Origin: Glandiceps talaboti
Lineage: Eukaryota; Hemichordata; Enteropneusta; Spengelidae
Length of the DNA: 64,000 nucleotides
Assembly (NCBI RefSeq): GCF_964340395.1
Contig: NC_135567.1
Coordinates: 62,001 to 126,000, forward strand
Reading direction: 5' to 3'
The position numbers were made by a program, and so were the translations under genes. The notes beneath the pieces are model-generated. The model was not told the origin of the DNA and made no database searches. It saw nothing but the letters and a program-made list of their open reading frames with translations. Below, one piece after another: positions 12,275 through 25,910 of this stretch; position 1 is the stretch's first letter, and the number at the start of each line of letters is the position of its first letter.

Positions 12275-13210
12275 GCCCCCCCCCCCCCTCCTTTCCTCCA
12301 TTGAAACCAATGGCAAACGTATGCGTTGTATGAATTAACGGTAACTCTCTTAATATTAGGTTGTTTTTTTACACACTAGCCATTTTTGGAGAGCATATAA
12401 GATACACTTTAAGGAAATTTATAGTTTGTTGGGAATACTTATTAACGTAGGGTGTACGTCCGACGATGGTGAAATGTCCGGAAATAAGCTAAAACGTCGG
12501 AAAAATAGCGAAGCTGCATGGTACTTTTCTAAGAAATTAAGGAAAATTTGGAATTTTTTGTGTTGAATCTTGTCGCTTACTTTGTCTAACTACTTCAGTG
12601 AGAAAAAATCCCACAAGAAATGTGCTTTAAGAAAATATATACTTTATATATAGTGATACTAAAGATTCCCTGATCAATATGTAAACACGTAAATGTCGGA
12701 AAATGTCGGAAAAATATGAGTTGGATCTTATCTTAATATTATGTTGTTTTTCAAATGGTATATATTTTTAGAGAGCGCATAAGATGTTCTTCAAGGAAAA
12801 TATGTATATTGTATGTACAAATATGTCTGGTTTTTTTTTAGAGTACATTAAAAAGTAATTGTCAGGTAAAAATGAAAACATAGGAAAAATCAAGAATTTC
12901 AAACCTTTTGAAAAACTAACGAAATATTTTACACATTTGTATATTGAGAATTACCTCAAATAGACATAATGAATAAATCTGGGACATAATCATGACTTTA
13001 TATCATAAAAATTTGTTTTTTTAAGATAATAAGTCATGGAAAAAAAATGAAATTAAGATTATATAAAGACAAGATAAAGAACAGTTTTTGATTAAATAAT
13101 AAGGATAAAATCATACGATATGATAAATACGTTAAAGGAACAAAAAAAAATCTTTAAAAAAATTCCATGGGAGGACCCCAAAACAAGGTAAAATTTCATA
13201 TACGAAAATC
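12275..13210. other. AT-rich spacer with a partial direct copy of the right inverted arm
   Basis: The stretch begins with a C-tract of about 13 bases. The segment at about 12486-12617 repeats 11947-12075 in the same orientation; shared words are AAAACGTCGGAAAAAT, TACTTTTCTAAGAAATTA and CTTACTTTGTCTAACT. The rest is AT-rich, and I see no gene. Confidence 0.7.
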
Positions 13211-13221
13211 TTATGGTCTAC

Positions 13222-13420
13222 GAGGTAACATGCGGCCCATGTATGCTAATATGCATAGGTAACATGAGGCCCAAAAAAAGTAACATGAGGCTCACTCAGG
13301 GTAACAGGGGGCCACAGCAATGTAACATGAGGCCCACTCGAGGTAACATGAGGCCCACTCAAGGTAACATAAGGCCCACTCAGGGTAACATGGGTCCCAA
13401 AAAATGTAACATTGGACATG
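13222..13420. repeat. 20-bp minisatellite, about 9 copies
   Basis: The unit is GGTAACATGAGGCCCACTCA with substitutions. Frames of 60-116 codons crossing it on both strands are repeat artefacts. Confidence 0.85.
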
Positions 13421-13437
13421 GGACCCACGCGATACTA

Positions 13438-13499
13438 TCCCTAACCCTAACCCTGACCATAACCCTAACCCTAACTCTAACTCTAACCCTAACCCTAAC
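13438..13499 (-). repeat. Interstitial telomeric repeat, (CCCTAA)n on plus
   Basis: About ten hexamers CCCTAA read on the plus strand, with variants CCCTGA, CCATAA and CTCTAA, so TTAGGG reads on the minus strand. The degenerate copies and the continuing DNA on both sides make this an internal tract and not a chromosome end. It sits between the 20-mer array and the inverted part of the satellite. Confidence 0.9.
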
Positions 13500-13509
13500 G
13501 ATGAGTTTA

Positions 13510-14226
13510 AAATTGGTGTGGAGAGGTTTTGACTCGTTTGCAACGGTTTTGACCTGGTTTTGACCGGTTTCGATTGGGTTTTGACTGGTTTGTAATAGTT
13601 TTGGATAGGTTTTCACTGGTTTGGACAGGTTTCAGACTGCTTTTGACCGGTTTTCTCATGTTTGCATCGGTTTTGACCGTTTTGAAATGGTTTTGATCGA
13701 TTTGGAAAAGTTTTGATTAGTTTTGATTAGTTTTGAATTGTTTAAAAACGGTTTTCGACCGGTTTGGACCGTTTTTGACTCGTTTGCACCCGTTTTTGAC
13801 CTTTTTGGACTGGTTTTGATAGGTTTTGACCGGTTGTGACTCGTTTTGGACAGGTTTCTCAGTTTTGGACTGGTTTTGATCTGTTTTGATGGGTCTGAGC
13901 CAGTTTAAAAGCGGTTTGGACAGGTTTGAATCGTCTTTTTCTTGTTTGCATCGGTTTTCGACCACTTTCGAATTGTTTTGACCTGTTTGGATAGGATTTC
14001 GACTAGTTTATATTGGTTTTGACAGGTTTCCACAGGTTTTGACCAGTTTTAATCGATTTTGACTTGTTTAAAACTAGTTTGGACTGATTTTAATACGTTT
14101 TTCAATCAGTTTAGACCAGTCTTGACAGGTCTGCACAGGTTTTGACCGGTTTTGGATGGTTTTTGACCGGTTTGCGCCGGTTTTGATAGTTTTGCATAGG
14201 TTTTGACCAGTTTTGACTGGTTTGAA
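13510..14226 (-). repeat. 10-bp satellite, array 2, inverted segment
   Basis: These are the same 10-11-bp units as array 1, but reversed on plus (GGTTTTGACCGG, GGTTTTGATAGG), so the A-rich strand is the minus strand. Copies are more diverged than at 1-8236. Minus-strand frames rich in Lys, Pro, Val and Asn are period artefacts. Confidence 0.93.
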
Positions 14227-16608
14227 GCATGTCCAAACCACTAAAAGACTGTCAAAACCTTTCCAAACGTTTCCCAACCGCTAGAAACCTGCCTAAGCTG
14301 GTCAAATATGGTCCAAACCAATGAAAACCTGTCCAAACCAGAGCAAACATGTCAAAACATGTCTGAACCGATCAAAAGCTGTCCGAACCAATCTTAACCC
14401 GGCAAAATCTGTCTAAACCGGACCAAACATGTCCAAACCTGATAAATCCTGTGTAAACCGGTCCAAAAAGATCAAAACTAGTCAAAACCTGTCCAAGTCG
14501 GTCCAAACCGGACAAATCCTGTCCAAACCGTTCTAAACTTTTCAAAACCTGGTAAATCCCGGTCCAAACCAGTCTAAACATGTCTAAACCAGTAAAAGAC
14601 TGTCAAAACCTTTCCAAACGTTTCCGAACCACTAGAAATCTGTCTAAACTGGTCAAATATGGTCCAAACCGATCAAAACCTGTCCAAACCAGAGCAAACA
14701 TGTCAAAACATTCAAAACATGTCCGAACCGATCAAAAGCTGTCTGAACCAATCTTAACCCGGCAATATCTGTCTAAACCAGACCAAACATGTCCAAACCT
14801 GACAAATCCTGTGCAAACCGGTCCAAAAAGATCAAACCCAGTAGAAACCTTTCATATCTCTCCAAACTTTTTTAAACTGGTGAAAACCGGTACACATTTG
14901 TCCAAAAAGGTCAAAAACAGTCAAAACCGGTATAAATCTGTCCGAACGCATCCAATTCGGTCAAAACGAGATAAAAAAGTTGAAACGGATCAAAACCTGT
15001 CCAAACCGGTCAAAACCTTTACAAACCTGTCCAAAATTGTGTAAACTTATCCATACCCATAAAAACGAGTAGGAAATGGTCTACACCTTTCCAAACGCAT
15101 CAAAACCGGTCAAAACCACTAAAAAAGTGTTTAAACCGGTAAAAACCTATTCAAACTGGTAGAAACTGGTCCAAAACGCTCTGAACCAGTCTATATCTGT
15201 CTAACCTGGTCAAAACATATCCAAAGCTGTCCAAAAATTGGTCAAACCAGTCAAATCCTGTCCAAACTTGTCCAAACCGATCAAACCCGGTACAAACTTT
15301 TTGAACCGAACCAAACTATTCCAAACTGGTCAAATCTGGTCTAAATTTTTCAAAGCCCTTTCCAAACTGGTCAAAACCAGTAGACAACAGTCTATACCTG
15401 TTGAAACACTTCCAAACCGATAAAAAGCGTTTCAAACCAGTGCAAACATATCAAAACCTGTCCAAAACAATCAAACGATATCCAAACCGCCAAAACTAAT
15501 CGAAACCGATCAAAACCTGTCTAAACCAGTCAAAACCTCTCCAAACGGGTCAAAACCGTTCAAATAGTGTCCAAACTTCACAAAACCTGTCCTAATCTGT
15601 CAAAAACTTGTCCAAACCAGTACAAAACGGTACAAACCTGTGAAAACCGGTAGAAACAAACCAAAACCTCTCCGACCAGTCAAAACCTGTCGAATATGGA
15701 AAGAACCCGTCCAAACCTATCCAAAACCATTCCAAACCGGTCAAAATCTGTCTAAACCGGTCAAAACCCTATCAAACCGGTCCTAAACCTGTCCAAACCG
15801 GTCTAAACCTGTCCAAACTGGCCCAAAACCGGTCAAAACCTGTCCACATCGGTTTTGAACCGGTCAAAACTGCTCAAAATTGGTCAAAACCTGTGCAAAC
15901 CTGTCAAAACCGGTCGAAAACCTGTCCGAACTGGTCCAAATCTGTCCAACTATGTCCAAAACCGGTGCAATTGAGTCAAAGCCAATCAAAACCTGTCCAA
16001 ACCAGGTCAAAACTGGTGCAAACGAGTCAAAGCTGGTCAAAACCTGTCCAAAACCAATCCAAACCAGTCAAAACCTGACCAAACCGGTCAATTAAACCCG
16101 ACCAAACTTATGGAAACATGTCCAAACCAGTCGAAAACCTGTCCAAACTGGTCCAAACCTGTCCAACCAGGTCCAAAACCGGTGCAATTGAGTCAAAGCC
16201 AGCAAAAACTGTCAAAACCAGGTCAAAACCGGTGCAAACGAGTCAAAACCTGTCCACACCGGTTTTAAACTAGTCAAAACTGGTTAAAACCTGTGCAAAC
16301 CAGTCAAAGCTGGTCCAAACCGGTCGAAAACCTTTTCCAAACTGGTCCAAACCTTTCTAAACAAACCTGTCCAAAACTGATCCAAATCGGTCGAAAACCT
16401 ATCCAAACCATTTTTAAACAGGTTAAAACTAATCAAAACTAGTCAAAACCTGTGCAAACCTTTCAAAACAGGTCAAAAACTGACCAAACCGGTCAATTAA
16501 ACCCGACAAAACCAGTATGTCAAAACCAGTGTAAATCAGTCAAAATCTGTACAAACTTGCCCAAACCGGTCCAAACCTGTCCAAACTGGTCCCAAACCGG
16601 TGCAAATG
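14227..16608 (+). repeat. 10-bp satellite, array 2, forward segment
   Basis: Units TCAAAACCTG and TCCAAACCGG run on plus with more divergence than array 1. A local higher-order repeat of about 350 bp is visible: the block starting at 14228 (words ACTAAAAGACTGTCAAAACC, TTTCCAAACGTTTCC) recurs at 14578. The array stops at about 16608, after which unrelated DNA follows. Confidence 0.92.
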
Positions 16609-16699
16609 ACAAAGTACCATTCGAATTATAATTTTTGACTAAAAATTTGTTTTTAGCCCTAATCTGCATATTTCGCTGAAAGGATTATCATGTAATTAA

Positions 16700-19600
16700 T
16701 ACTCAATACACATATAGATACACAAGTCTATTGGCACAAGTCTATACTTAATACTTATATACATAGACATTTCTAACGGTACTGGACTATACTCAATACA
16801 CATATACATATACGTGTCTCATGGCACAACTCTATACTCAATACACATATACATATACATGTCTAATGGCCATAGTCTATACTCAGTGCACAAATACATA
16901 CACGTCTAATGGCACACATGTATACTCAATACACAGACATAGAAAAGTCTAATGGCACTAGTATATACTCAATACATATACACATACACACGTCTAATGG
17001 CACTTGTATATACTCAATACATATACACATACACACGTCTAATGGCACTAGTCTATACTCAATACACATACACATACACACGTCTAATGGCACTTGTATA
17101 TACTCAATACACATACACATACACACATCTAATGGCACTAGTCTATACTCAATACATATAGACATACACACGTCTAATGGAACTAGTGTATACTTAATAC
17201 ATATAGACATACACACGTCTAATGGAACTAGTGTATACTTAATACACATAGACATAGACACATCTAATGGAACTAGTGTATACTCAATACACATACACAT
17301 ACACACGTCTAATGGAACTAGTGTATACTTAATACATATAGACATACACACGTCTAATGGAACTAGTGTATACTTAATACATATAGACATACACACATCT
17401 AATGGAACTAGTGTATACTCAATACACATACACATACACACGTCTAATGGAACTTGTATATACTCAATACACATACACATACACACATCTAATGGAACTT
17501 GTATATACTCAATACATATACACACATCTAATGGCACTAGTCTATACTTAATACATATAGACATACACACGTCTAATGTAACTAGTGTATACTCAATACA
17601 CATACACACATCTAATGGAACTAGTGTATACTCAATACATATAGACATACACACATCTAATGGAACTAGTCTATACTTAATACATATAGACATACACACA
17701 TCTAATGGAACTAGTGTATACTCAATACATATAGACATACACACATCTAATGGAACTAGTGTATACTTAATACATATAGACATACACACATCTAATGGAA
17801 CTAGTGTATACTCAATACATATAGACATACACACGTCTAATGGAACTAGTCTATACTTAATACATATAGACATACACACATCTAATGGAACTAGTGTATA
17901 CTTAATACATATAGACATACACACATCTAATGGAACTAGTCTATACTTAATACATATAGACATACACACTTCTAATGGAACTAGTCTATACTTAATACAT
18001 ATACACATACACACATCTAATGGAACTAGTGTATACTTAATACATATAGACATACACACGTCTAATGGCACTAGTCTATACTCAATACATATAGACATAC
18101 ACACTTCTAATGGAACTAGTGTATACTTAATATCACATAGACATAGACACATCTAATGGCACTAGTGTATACTTAATACATATAGACATACACATGTCTA
18201 ATGGAACTAGTGTATACTTAATACATATAGACATACACATGTCTAATGGAACTAGTGTATACTTAATACATATAGACATACACACATCTAATGGAACTAG
18301 TGTATACTTAATATATATAGACATACACATGTCTAATGGAACTAGTGTATACTTAATACATATAGACATACACACATCTAATGGAACTAGTGTATACTTA
18401 ATATATATAGACATACACATGTCTAATGGAACTAGTCTATACTTAATACATATAGACATACACACATCTAATGGAACTAGTGTATACTTAATATATATAG
18501 ACATACACATGTCTAATGGAACTAGGGTATACTTAATACATATAGACATACACACATCTAATGGAACTAGTGTATACTTAATACATATAGACATACACAC
18601 GTCTAATGGAACTAGTGTATACTTAATATATATAGACATACACACATCTAATGGAACTAGTGTATACTTAATATATATAGACATACACACTTCTAATGGA
18701 ACTAGTGTATACTTAATATATATAGACATACACACTTCTAATGGAACTAGTGTATACTTAATACATATAGACATACACACGTCTAATGGAACTAGTGTAT
18801 ACTTAATATATATAGACATACACACATCTAATGGAACTAGTGTATACTTAATATCACATAGACATAGACACATCTAATGGCAATAGGCTATACTCAATAC
18901 ACATACACATACACATGTCTAATGGCACTTGTATATACTCAATACATATAGACATACACACGTCTAATGGAACTAGTGTATACTTAATACATATAGACAT
19001 GCACACGTCTAATGGAACTTGTGTATACTTAATACATATAGACATAGACACATGTCTAATGGAATTAGTGTATACTCAATACACATACACACATCTAATG
19101 GAACTAGTGTATACTTAATACACATACACACATCTAATGGCACTTGTATATACTCAATACATATACACATACACACATCTAATGGCACTAGTCTATACTC
19201 AATACATATAGACATACACACGTCTAATGGAACTAGTGTATACTTAATACATATAGACATACACACTTCTAATGGAACTAGTGTATACTTAATACACATA
19301 CACACATCTAATGGCACTAGTGTATACTCAATACATATAGACATACACACTTCTAATGGAACTAGTGTATACTTAATACACATACACACATCTAATGGCA
19401 CTAGTGTATACTCAATACATATAGACATACACACTTCTAATGGAACTAGTGTATACTCAATACACATACACACATCTAATGGCACTAGTCTATACTCAAT
19501 ACATATAGACATACACACTTCTAATGGAACTAGTGTATACTTAATACATATAGACATACACACTTCTAATGGAACTAGTCTATACTTAATACATATAGAC

Positions 19601-20475
19601 ATACACACTTCTAATGGAACTAGTGTATACTTAATATATATAGACATACACACTTCTAATGGAACTAGTGTATACTTAATATATAATAGACATACACACG
19701 TCTAATGGAACTAGTGTATACTTAATACATATAGACATACACATGTCTAATGGAACTAGTGTATACTTAATACATATAGACATACACACGTCTAATGGAA
19801 CTAGTGTATACTTAATATCACATAGACATAGACACATCTAATGGCAATAGTCTATAGTCAATACACAGACATATAGACTAGTCTATACTCAATACATATA
19901 AACATACATGTATACACATCTAATGGCAATAGTCTATAGTCAATACACAGACATATACATGACTAGTCTATACTCAATACATATAAACATACACATGTCT
20001 AATGGCACTCGTATATACTCAATACATATAAACATACATGTATACACATCTAATGGCAATAGTCTATAGTCAATACACAGACATATGCGATACATGACTA
20101 GTCTATACTCAATACATATAAACATACACATGTCTAATGGCACTCGTATATACTCAATACATATATTCATACATGTATACACATCTAATGGCAATAGTCT
20201 ATAGTCAATACACATATACATACACACATATAATGGCACTATTCTATACTCAACACACATACACATATACACATCTAATAGCACTAGTCTATACTCAACA
20301 TACATCTATACTCAATACACATATACATACACACGTCTAATGACACCAGTCTATAGTCAATACACATACACATACACACGTCTAATGGCACTAGTCTATA
20401 CTCAATACACATACACATATATACGTCTAATGGCAGTAGTCTATAGTCAATACACACATACATACACATTTAATG
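16700..20475. repeat. 45-bp minisatellite, about 80 copies
   Basis: The unit is built from TCTAATGGAACTAGTG, TATACTTAATACATATAG and ACATACACACG. Because 45 is a multiple of three, both strands stay open for long stretches: a 415-codon plus frame at 16909-18156 opposite a 408-codon minus frame. Neither looks like a real protein. Rarer variants such as ATATCACATAGACATAGACA recur at about 18130, 18850 and 19815, marking larger duplications. Near 19850-20200 a different ~130-bp arrangement with CAATAGTCTATAGTCAATA predominates. Confidence 0.95.
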
Positions 20476-23400
20476 GTTTTAAAGTTCCATCATTTTATTA
20501 AAATATAAACGAAGAATAAAATGTAGATTGTAAAACCCTATTCCAATATGATATTATCAATGATCTTACAATCTCATGATACAAATCTTGTCATATCGGA
20601 TCAAATCAAATCAAATCAAATCAAGTTGTATCAAGATTTAAAGTTCAAAATTGAAACGGTGAGGTCATATCTACTTACAGAAAGAACATAATTTGTGAGT
20701 GGAGATTCCCAAAATATACATTAATTTAAATCAGATTGTCACAATCTGGATTTAGTTTTAATGGATATTTTTCTTATTTTGTGAATTTCCACTCATAAAA
20801 TGCACTTTCAAGATTAGACAGAGAATACAATTGCACTTCTCCACAGAAAGAGGTCTTTGGAGGTAACAATCTACAAACATGGAAAAGACTACTTAGGATA
20901 CTGAAAAAAATATCACTCACAAAGACACAGCACTAAGCATTTTTTTTTTTGAATTTGAATGATTTGAAAAATAGCAATAACAGGTTTTAATTTAAATTTG
21001 AATGACAGAATCATAGCACAAGGGGGGGGGGGGGTTATGCAAATTTGAATGACATACAGAATGGCCATTGAAATGGTAGTTATGCAAATTTGAATGACAT
21101 ACAGAATGGCCATTGAAATGGTAGTGAGGCAAAATCAAACAAAGCATTTATACATTTAATAATTTCATCAAAACAACCTATTTGGAGAAAAATGACTCAA
21201 TAAAAGGTGAAATGTCTTTATCCAAGATCAAGGGAGGCTACTCTTATTTTTTATACTTCTAATCTTGTAAACTGTTGCAATTAAATATTGAATTTAATCT
21301 TTGTTTTCTATAAATTTACAATACAGGCTTGATGTTCTTGAATATTTGGTATATGACTAAATATGACATTTATGTCTTCATTTACTTCTGGTAAATCATA
21401 CATGTTAGTTTTGGAATTTCAGTAGCCAAATGAATAAATCACCATTTTCTCAAACACAGGCATCACATACAGTGCCCTCAGAGGTTATATTTAACCTATT
21501 AAATTTAAACAGCTTCTCATCCAAACCTTTAAAAGGAATTTATTTGCTAGCGACCTCTCTAGACCTTGTCAAAGACAACACTGGTAATATCATAAGACAG
21601 TATTACAATCTTTATATTCATTGACATAAAAACCCATACTTCATCAAAAATTCATCAAAAATTCTTATTTGTAAAGTTTAATTTCTTGGGCAAGATCACT
21701 GATATTTGTTGTTGATAACAAATTGACAATGCATAGCAACAATTCAACATCTTTGTTGCCATGATAAATATTTACAAGTGTGCAATGTTTTACAAGTATT
21801 TATTGTAAACAATGTTATCTTGTAAACCAAGTTGTTTGTCAGCCACTTCCACTAGTCTTTGTATTCATTAATATCTAAAATTACCAACTCTATTGCAAGC
21901 TACTTCAAAAATTACAATAATCCAGCATTTTGAAATTCTCCAGTAAAAAACAAAATTTAAGACAAAATGAGTCTGACCAAATGACAAGTACTTTAAAAAT
22001 GAAAGATATGAGTCTAGGTAACATTAATCATGTAATACCTGTCACAGAGAGAGAGAGAGGTTGATTACTGCTTGGCTGATAAGCAGGTATTTGGGTATTA
22101 AGGGCTTATAAGCCGGGGTTCACATGTCATGAACCAATCAGAGATCACAATACAAAGCTGAGTATAAATTCACCTTCTGTCAAAAAATGCCTGAAAAAGT
22201 ATACACACATTCATGGCAAGGGCCACGAGTCACATGATATGCAAATTTGAAACCTTACTGTATGCTGGGTACCTAGAAATCAACTATGTTTTGTTACACC
22301 ACAGTCCCTCTCACACAGTGACAGAGCTACTGTGGTTACACCCTTTTCTGTCACTCTCAAACACATCACTGACATATAGTACTTAACCTTTGACCGTGGG
22401 TAGTGTCTGGTGACATTTGGCCCATTTTATGACTTATGACCAAAAGTAGCATCATATTTTATTTACCACCATCAATCTAATTAGCCTTGACAACAGTTTG
22501 CTGACTATTTTGCAAGGTTTTCATAAAATTGGTTCCCTTGTTTAATGTGAAATTTGATATTGTATGTTACCATGGTAACAGATATTCCCGATTTATCAAC
22601 ATTTAGGACAAATTTTATCAGCAGGAATTATTTTAAATGAGCTACTGCTTCGTATAACTACAATTTAATACATACCATTTTACTAAATTCTTAGCTTACA
22701 TAGGAGGTTCATTTGACTCCCGTGTTGACACTTTTTTCACAGTATGTACAACAGATATGCCTTTTGATGATATATTACTTTCCATGAAGAGCTCCCTCCA
22801 ACTTGGAAAGGGTGAATGATGCATCCATTTATTTATATACGAAAATCTGCTCTTCAAACTGTTAAGTCTCTTATTTTCCAAAGTACCAGATTTTCATTTT
22901 CTGCAGTTACCATGGTAAATTCCATGTCCAGTTATCACCATGGTCAATTCATTTGAATAATTCTCATTGATCAACTTAACTTGTGACCAAAATCTCTATT
23001 ATCCCTCGTTACCAACCTTACCAATCCCATATAAAAGTAGGTATGTCCATTTGCAAAACATCACATTATTCCACTTCATACTATGGGAAGGAAGGTTTCA
23101 ATACATCTACTTAATAATTTTCCCAAATATACCATTTATTTTATAAATCCTTAATTCAACATTTCATCTGTCTATTCTCATTACCGGTAAGATGTTCTTT
23201 CTCACTTTTGTCAAAATTATCAAAACACAAACACTGAATACAAATAGAATTTCGACTAGCCTAGTTTCATAAAATACTACTTGTCTTACATTATAATTTA
23301 TACACTACATTCTCGACACCCAATTTTTTCATCTAGTGTTGTATTTATTATGTCTAGTGTACTTTTTTGTGGTCTACCCTGCCTTCCCCATGAACAATGG

Positions 23401-24124
23401 TCTGTCCCACCATACAGAGCACATGTTCTATTGAATCATAGGGAATGAAGTGCAGAATACATTGAATTTCATTAACTTCAAAAACAGAAAGAAATACAAA
23501 CACTGCATGGTTCCTTCTTAAATAAAACTTACAAAAACAATTTTCAAGGTTTTCTTGTAATATCATATTTAGAAAAAGTAGGAAATTTTATGGTGATTTT
23601 AAATTGTTAAAAGGGAAAGTTGGTCTGCCTATGAAAATCTATTCCATTTCCATTACATTGAGTTACTACGGCAACAATGTTGACAGCAATATCAATGGCA
23701 CCATAGCAACAATGTTGGCAGCAACATCAATGTTACCATACAATTGATTTATTGCCATATCAACATCACAGTTACCTAAACAGCGATACTGACATCAACA
23801 TTACCATAGAAATAAGGTCCATTTGCAAAGCAACATCAAAGTTGAGAGTTCAAAGTTCAAGGTTTGTATTTATCTGGTGCTGTTGTGTTGCTGAGTTAAT
23901 GAGTTACTGCCACTGTGTTGCTGTTTTCAGGTTGTCTAGCTTGTGGCTGTAAACAAACAGTATATAGTTCTATAGTCAGATCACATCACCTACCTTACAA
24001 TAAGTCAAAACAATAAAAACTGTCATATTCAGTTTAGTTCCTTCAATTTTAACCTTATTAAATCAGCAACTTTTTCAAAAAAATAAAAGATGAAACAATC
24101 ACCAACACAGTTATAACAAAAAAC
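20476..24124. other. Mostly unique AT-rich DNA, no gene recognised
   Basis: Small items only: a TCAAA pentamer run near 20598-20622, a G13 tract near 21021-21034, and a tandem pair of about 45 bp at 21034-21124 (words ATGCAAATTTGAATGACATA and CAGAATGGCCATTG). There is also a GA run near 22047-22060. Frames of 61-70 codons (21430, 22696, 23354, 23752) have no recognisable domain. If the RRM gene continues leftward this is probably intronic. Confidence 0.5.
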
Positions 24125-25910
24125 TGCATTCACAGACATGTTATCAATAGTGAAGACAGCAGAGTAGACACAACTGTCAGTATAGACACGGCTATTGATA
24201 GTGTATACTGAAGTATAGACACAGCTATCGATAGTGTATACTGAAGTATAGACACGGCTATCGATAGTGTATACTGAAGTATAGACACAGCTATCGATAG
24301 TGTATACTGAATTATAGACACAGCTATTGATAGTGTAGACTGAAGTATAGACACAGCTATTGATAGTGTATACTGAAGTATAGACACAACTGTTGGTATA
24401 GACACAGCTATCACTAGTGTAGACTGCAGTATAGATACAGCTATCAATAGTGTAGACTGAAGTACAGACACAGCTATCGACAGTGAAGCCAAGTATAGAC
24501 ACAACTATCAATAGTGTAGACTGAAGTATAGACACAGCTATTGATAGTGAAGACAGTAGTAAAGACACAACTGTTGGTAAAGACACAGCTATCAATAGTG
24601 TAGACTGCAGTATAGATACAGCTATCAATAGTGTAGACTGAAGTATAGACACAGCTATCAATAGTGTAGACTGAAGTATAGACACAGCTATCAATAGTGT
24701 AGACTGAAATACAGACACAGCTATCAATAGTGTAGACAGAAGTATAGACACAGCTATCAATAGTGTAGACTGAAGTATAGACACAGCTATCAATAGTGTA
24801 GACTGAAGTATAGACACAGCTATCAATAGTGTAGACTGAAGTATAGACACAGCTATCAATAGTGTAGTCTGAAATACAGACACAGCTATCAATAGTGTAG
24901 ACTGAAGTATAGACACAGCTATCAATAGTGTAGACTGAAGTATAGACACAGCTATCAATAGTGTAGACTGAAGTATAGACACAACTGCCAGTATAAACAC
25001 AGCTATCGATCATGTAGACTGAAGAACAGACACAGCTATTGATAAGTGTAGACTGCAGTATAAACAACTGTCAGTATAGACAGTTATCGATAATGTAGAC
25101 TGAGGTATAGACACAGCTATCGAGAGTGTAGGTTGAAATATAAACAAAGCTGTTGATAGTGAGGACAGCAGTATAGACACAACTGTCAGTATAGACACAG
25201 CAATCGATAGTATATACTGCAGTATAGACACAGGTATTGTTAGTGTAACCTGCAGTATAGACACAACTGTCAGTATAGACACAGCTATCAATAGTGTAAC
25301 CTGCAGTATAGACACAAGTGTCAGTATAGCCACAGCTATTGATAGTGACAACTGCAGTATAGACACAGTTATCAATAGTGAATGCTGCAGTATAGACATT
25401 GATTGTGAAGACTGCAGTATAGACAATTATCGATAGTGAAGACTGCAGTATAGACACAGCTATTGATAGGGAAGACTGCAGTATAGACACAGCTATTGAT
25501 AGTAAAGACTGCAGTATAGACACAGCTATTGATAGTAAAGACTGCAGTATAGACACAGCTATTGATAGTGTAGACTGAAGTATAGACACAACTATCAATA
25601 GTGTAGACTGAAGTATAGACACAGCTATTGATAGTGAAAACTGCAGTATAGACACAACTGTCAGTATAGACACAGCTGATAGTGAAGACTGAAGTATAGA
25701 CACAACTGTCAGTATAGACACAGCTGATAGTGTAGACTGCAGTAAAGACACAAGTGTCAGTATAGCCACAGCTATTGATAGTGAATACTGCAGTATAGAC
25801 ATTGACAATGAAAACTGCAGTAGACACAGATATCGATAGTGAAGACTGCAGTAAGACACAACTGTCAGTATAGACACAGCTGATAGTGTAGGCTGCAGTA
25901 TAGACACATG
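24125..25910. repeat. 33-bp minisatellite, about 53 copies
   Basis: The unit is TAGACTGAAGTATAGACA then CAGCTATCAATAGTG. Variants carry ACTGCAGTATAGACA, and shorter inserted units carry ACAACTGTCAGTATAGACA. The right part (25000-25910) is more heterogeneous. Minus-strand frames of up to 323 codons (11-residue repeats) result from the 33-bp period. Confidence 0.93.

Noticed and set aside
13438-13499. True telomere end
   Set aside because: Hexamers are degenerate and only ~60 bp long, and non-telomeric DNA continues on both sides.
13213-13563. 116-codon plus frame and overlapping minus frames
   Set aside because: They cross the 20-mer array and the telomeric tract, so the peptide is repeat translation (including a Leu-Thr run).
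24029-25907. Minus-strand frames of 124-323 codons with Ile/Val/Ser repeats that look like membrane segments
   Set aside because: 11-residue periodicity from the 33-bp minisatellite. Several frames of the same strand are open at once.
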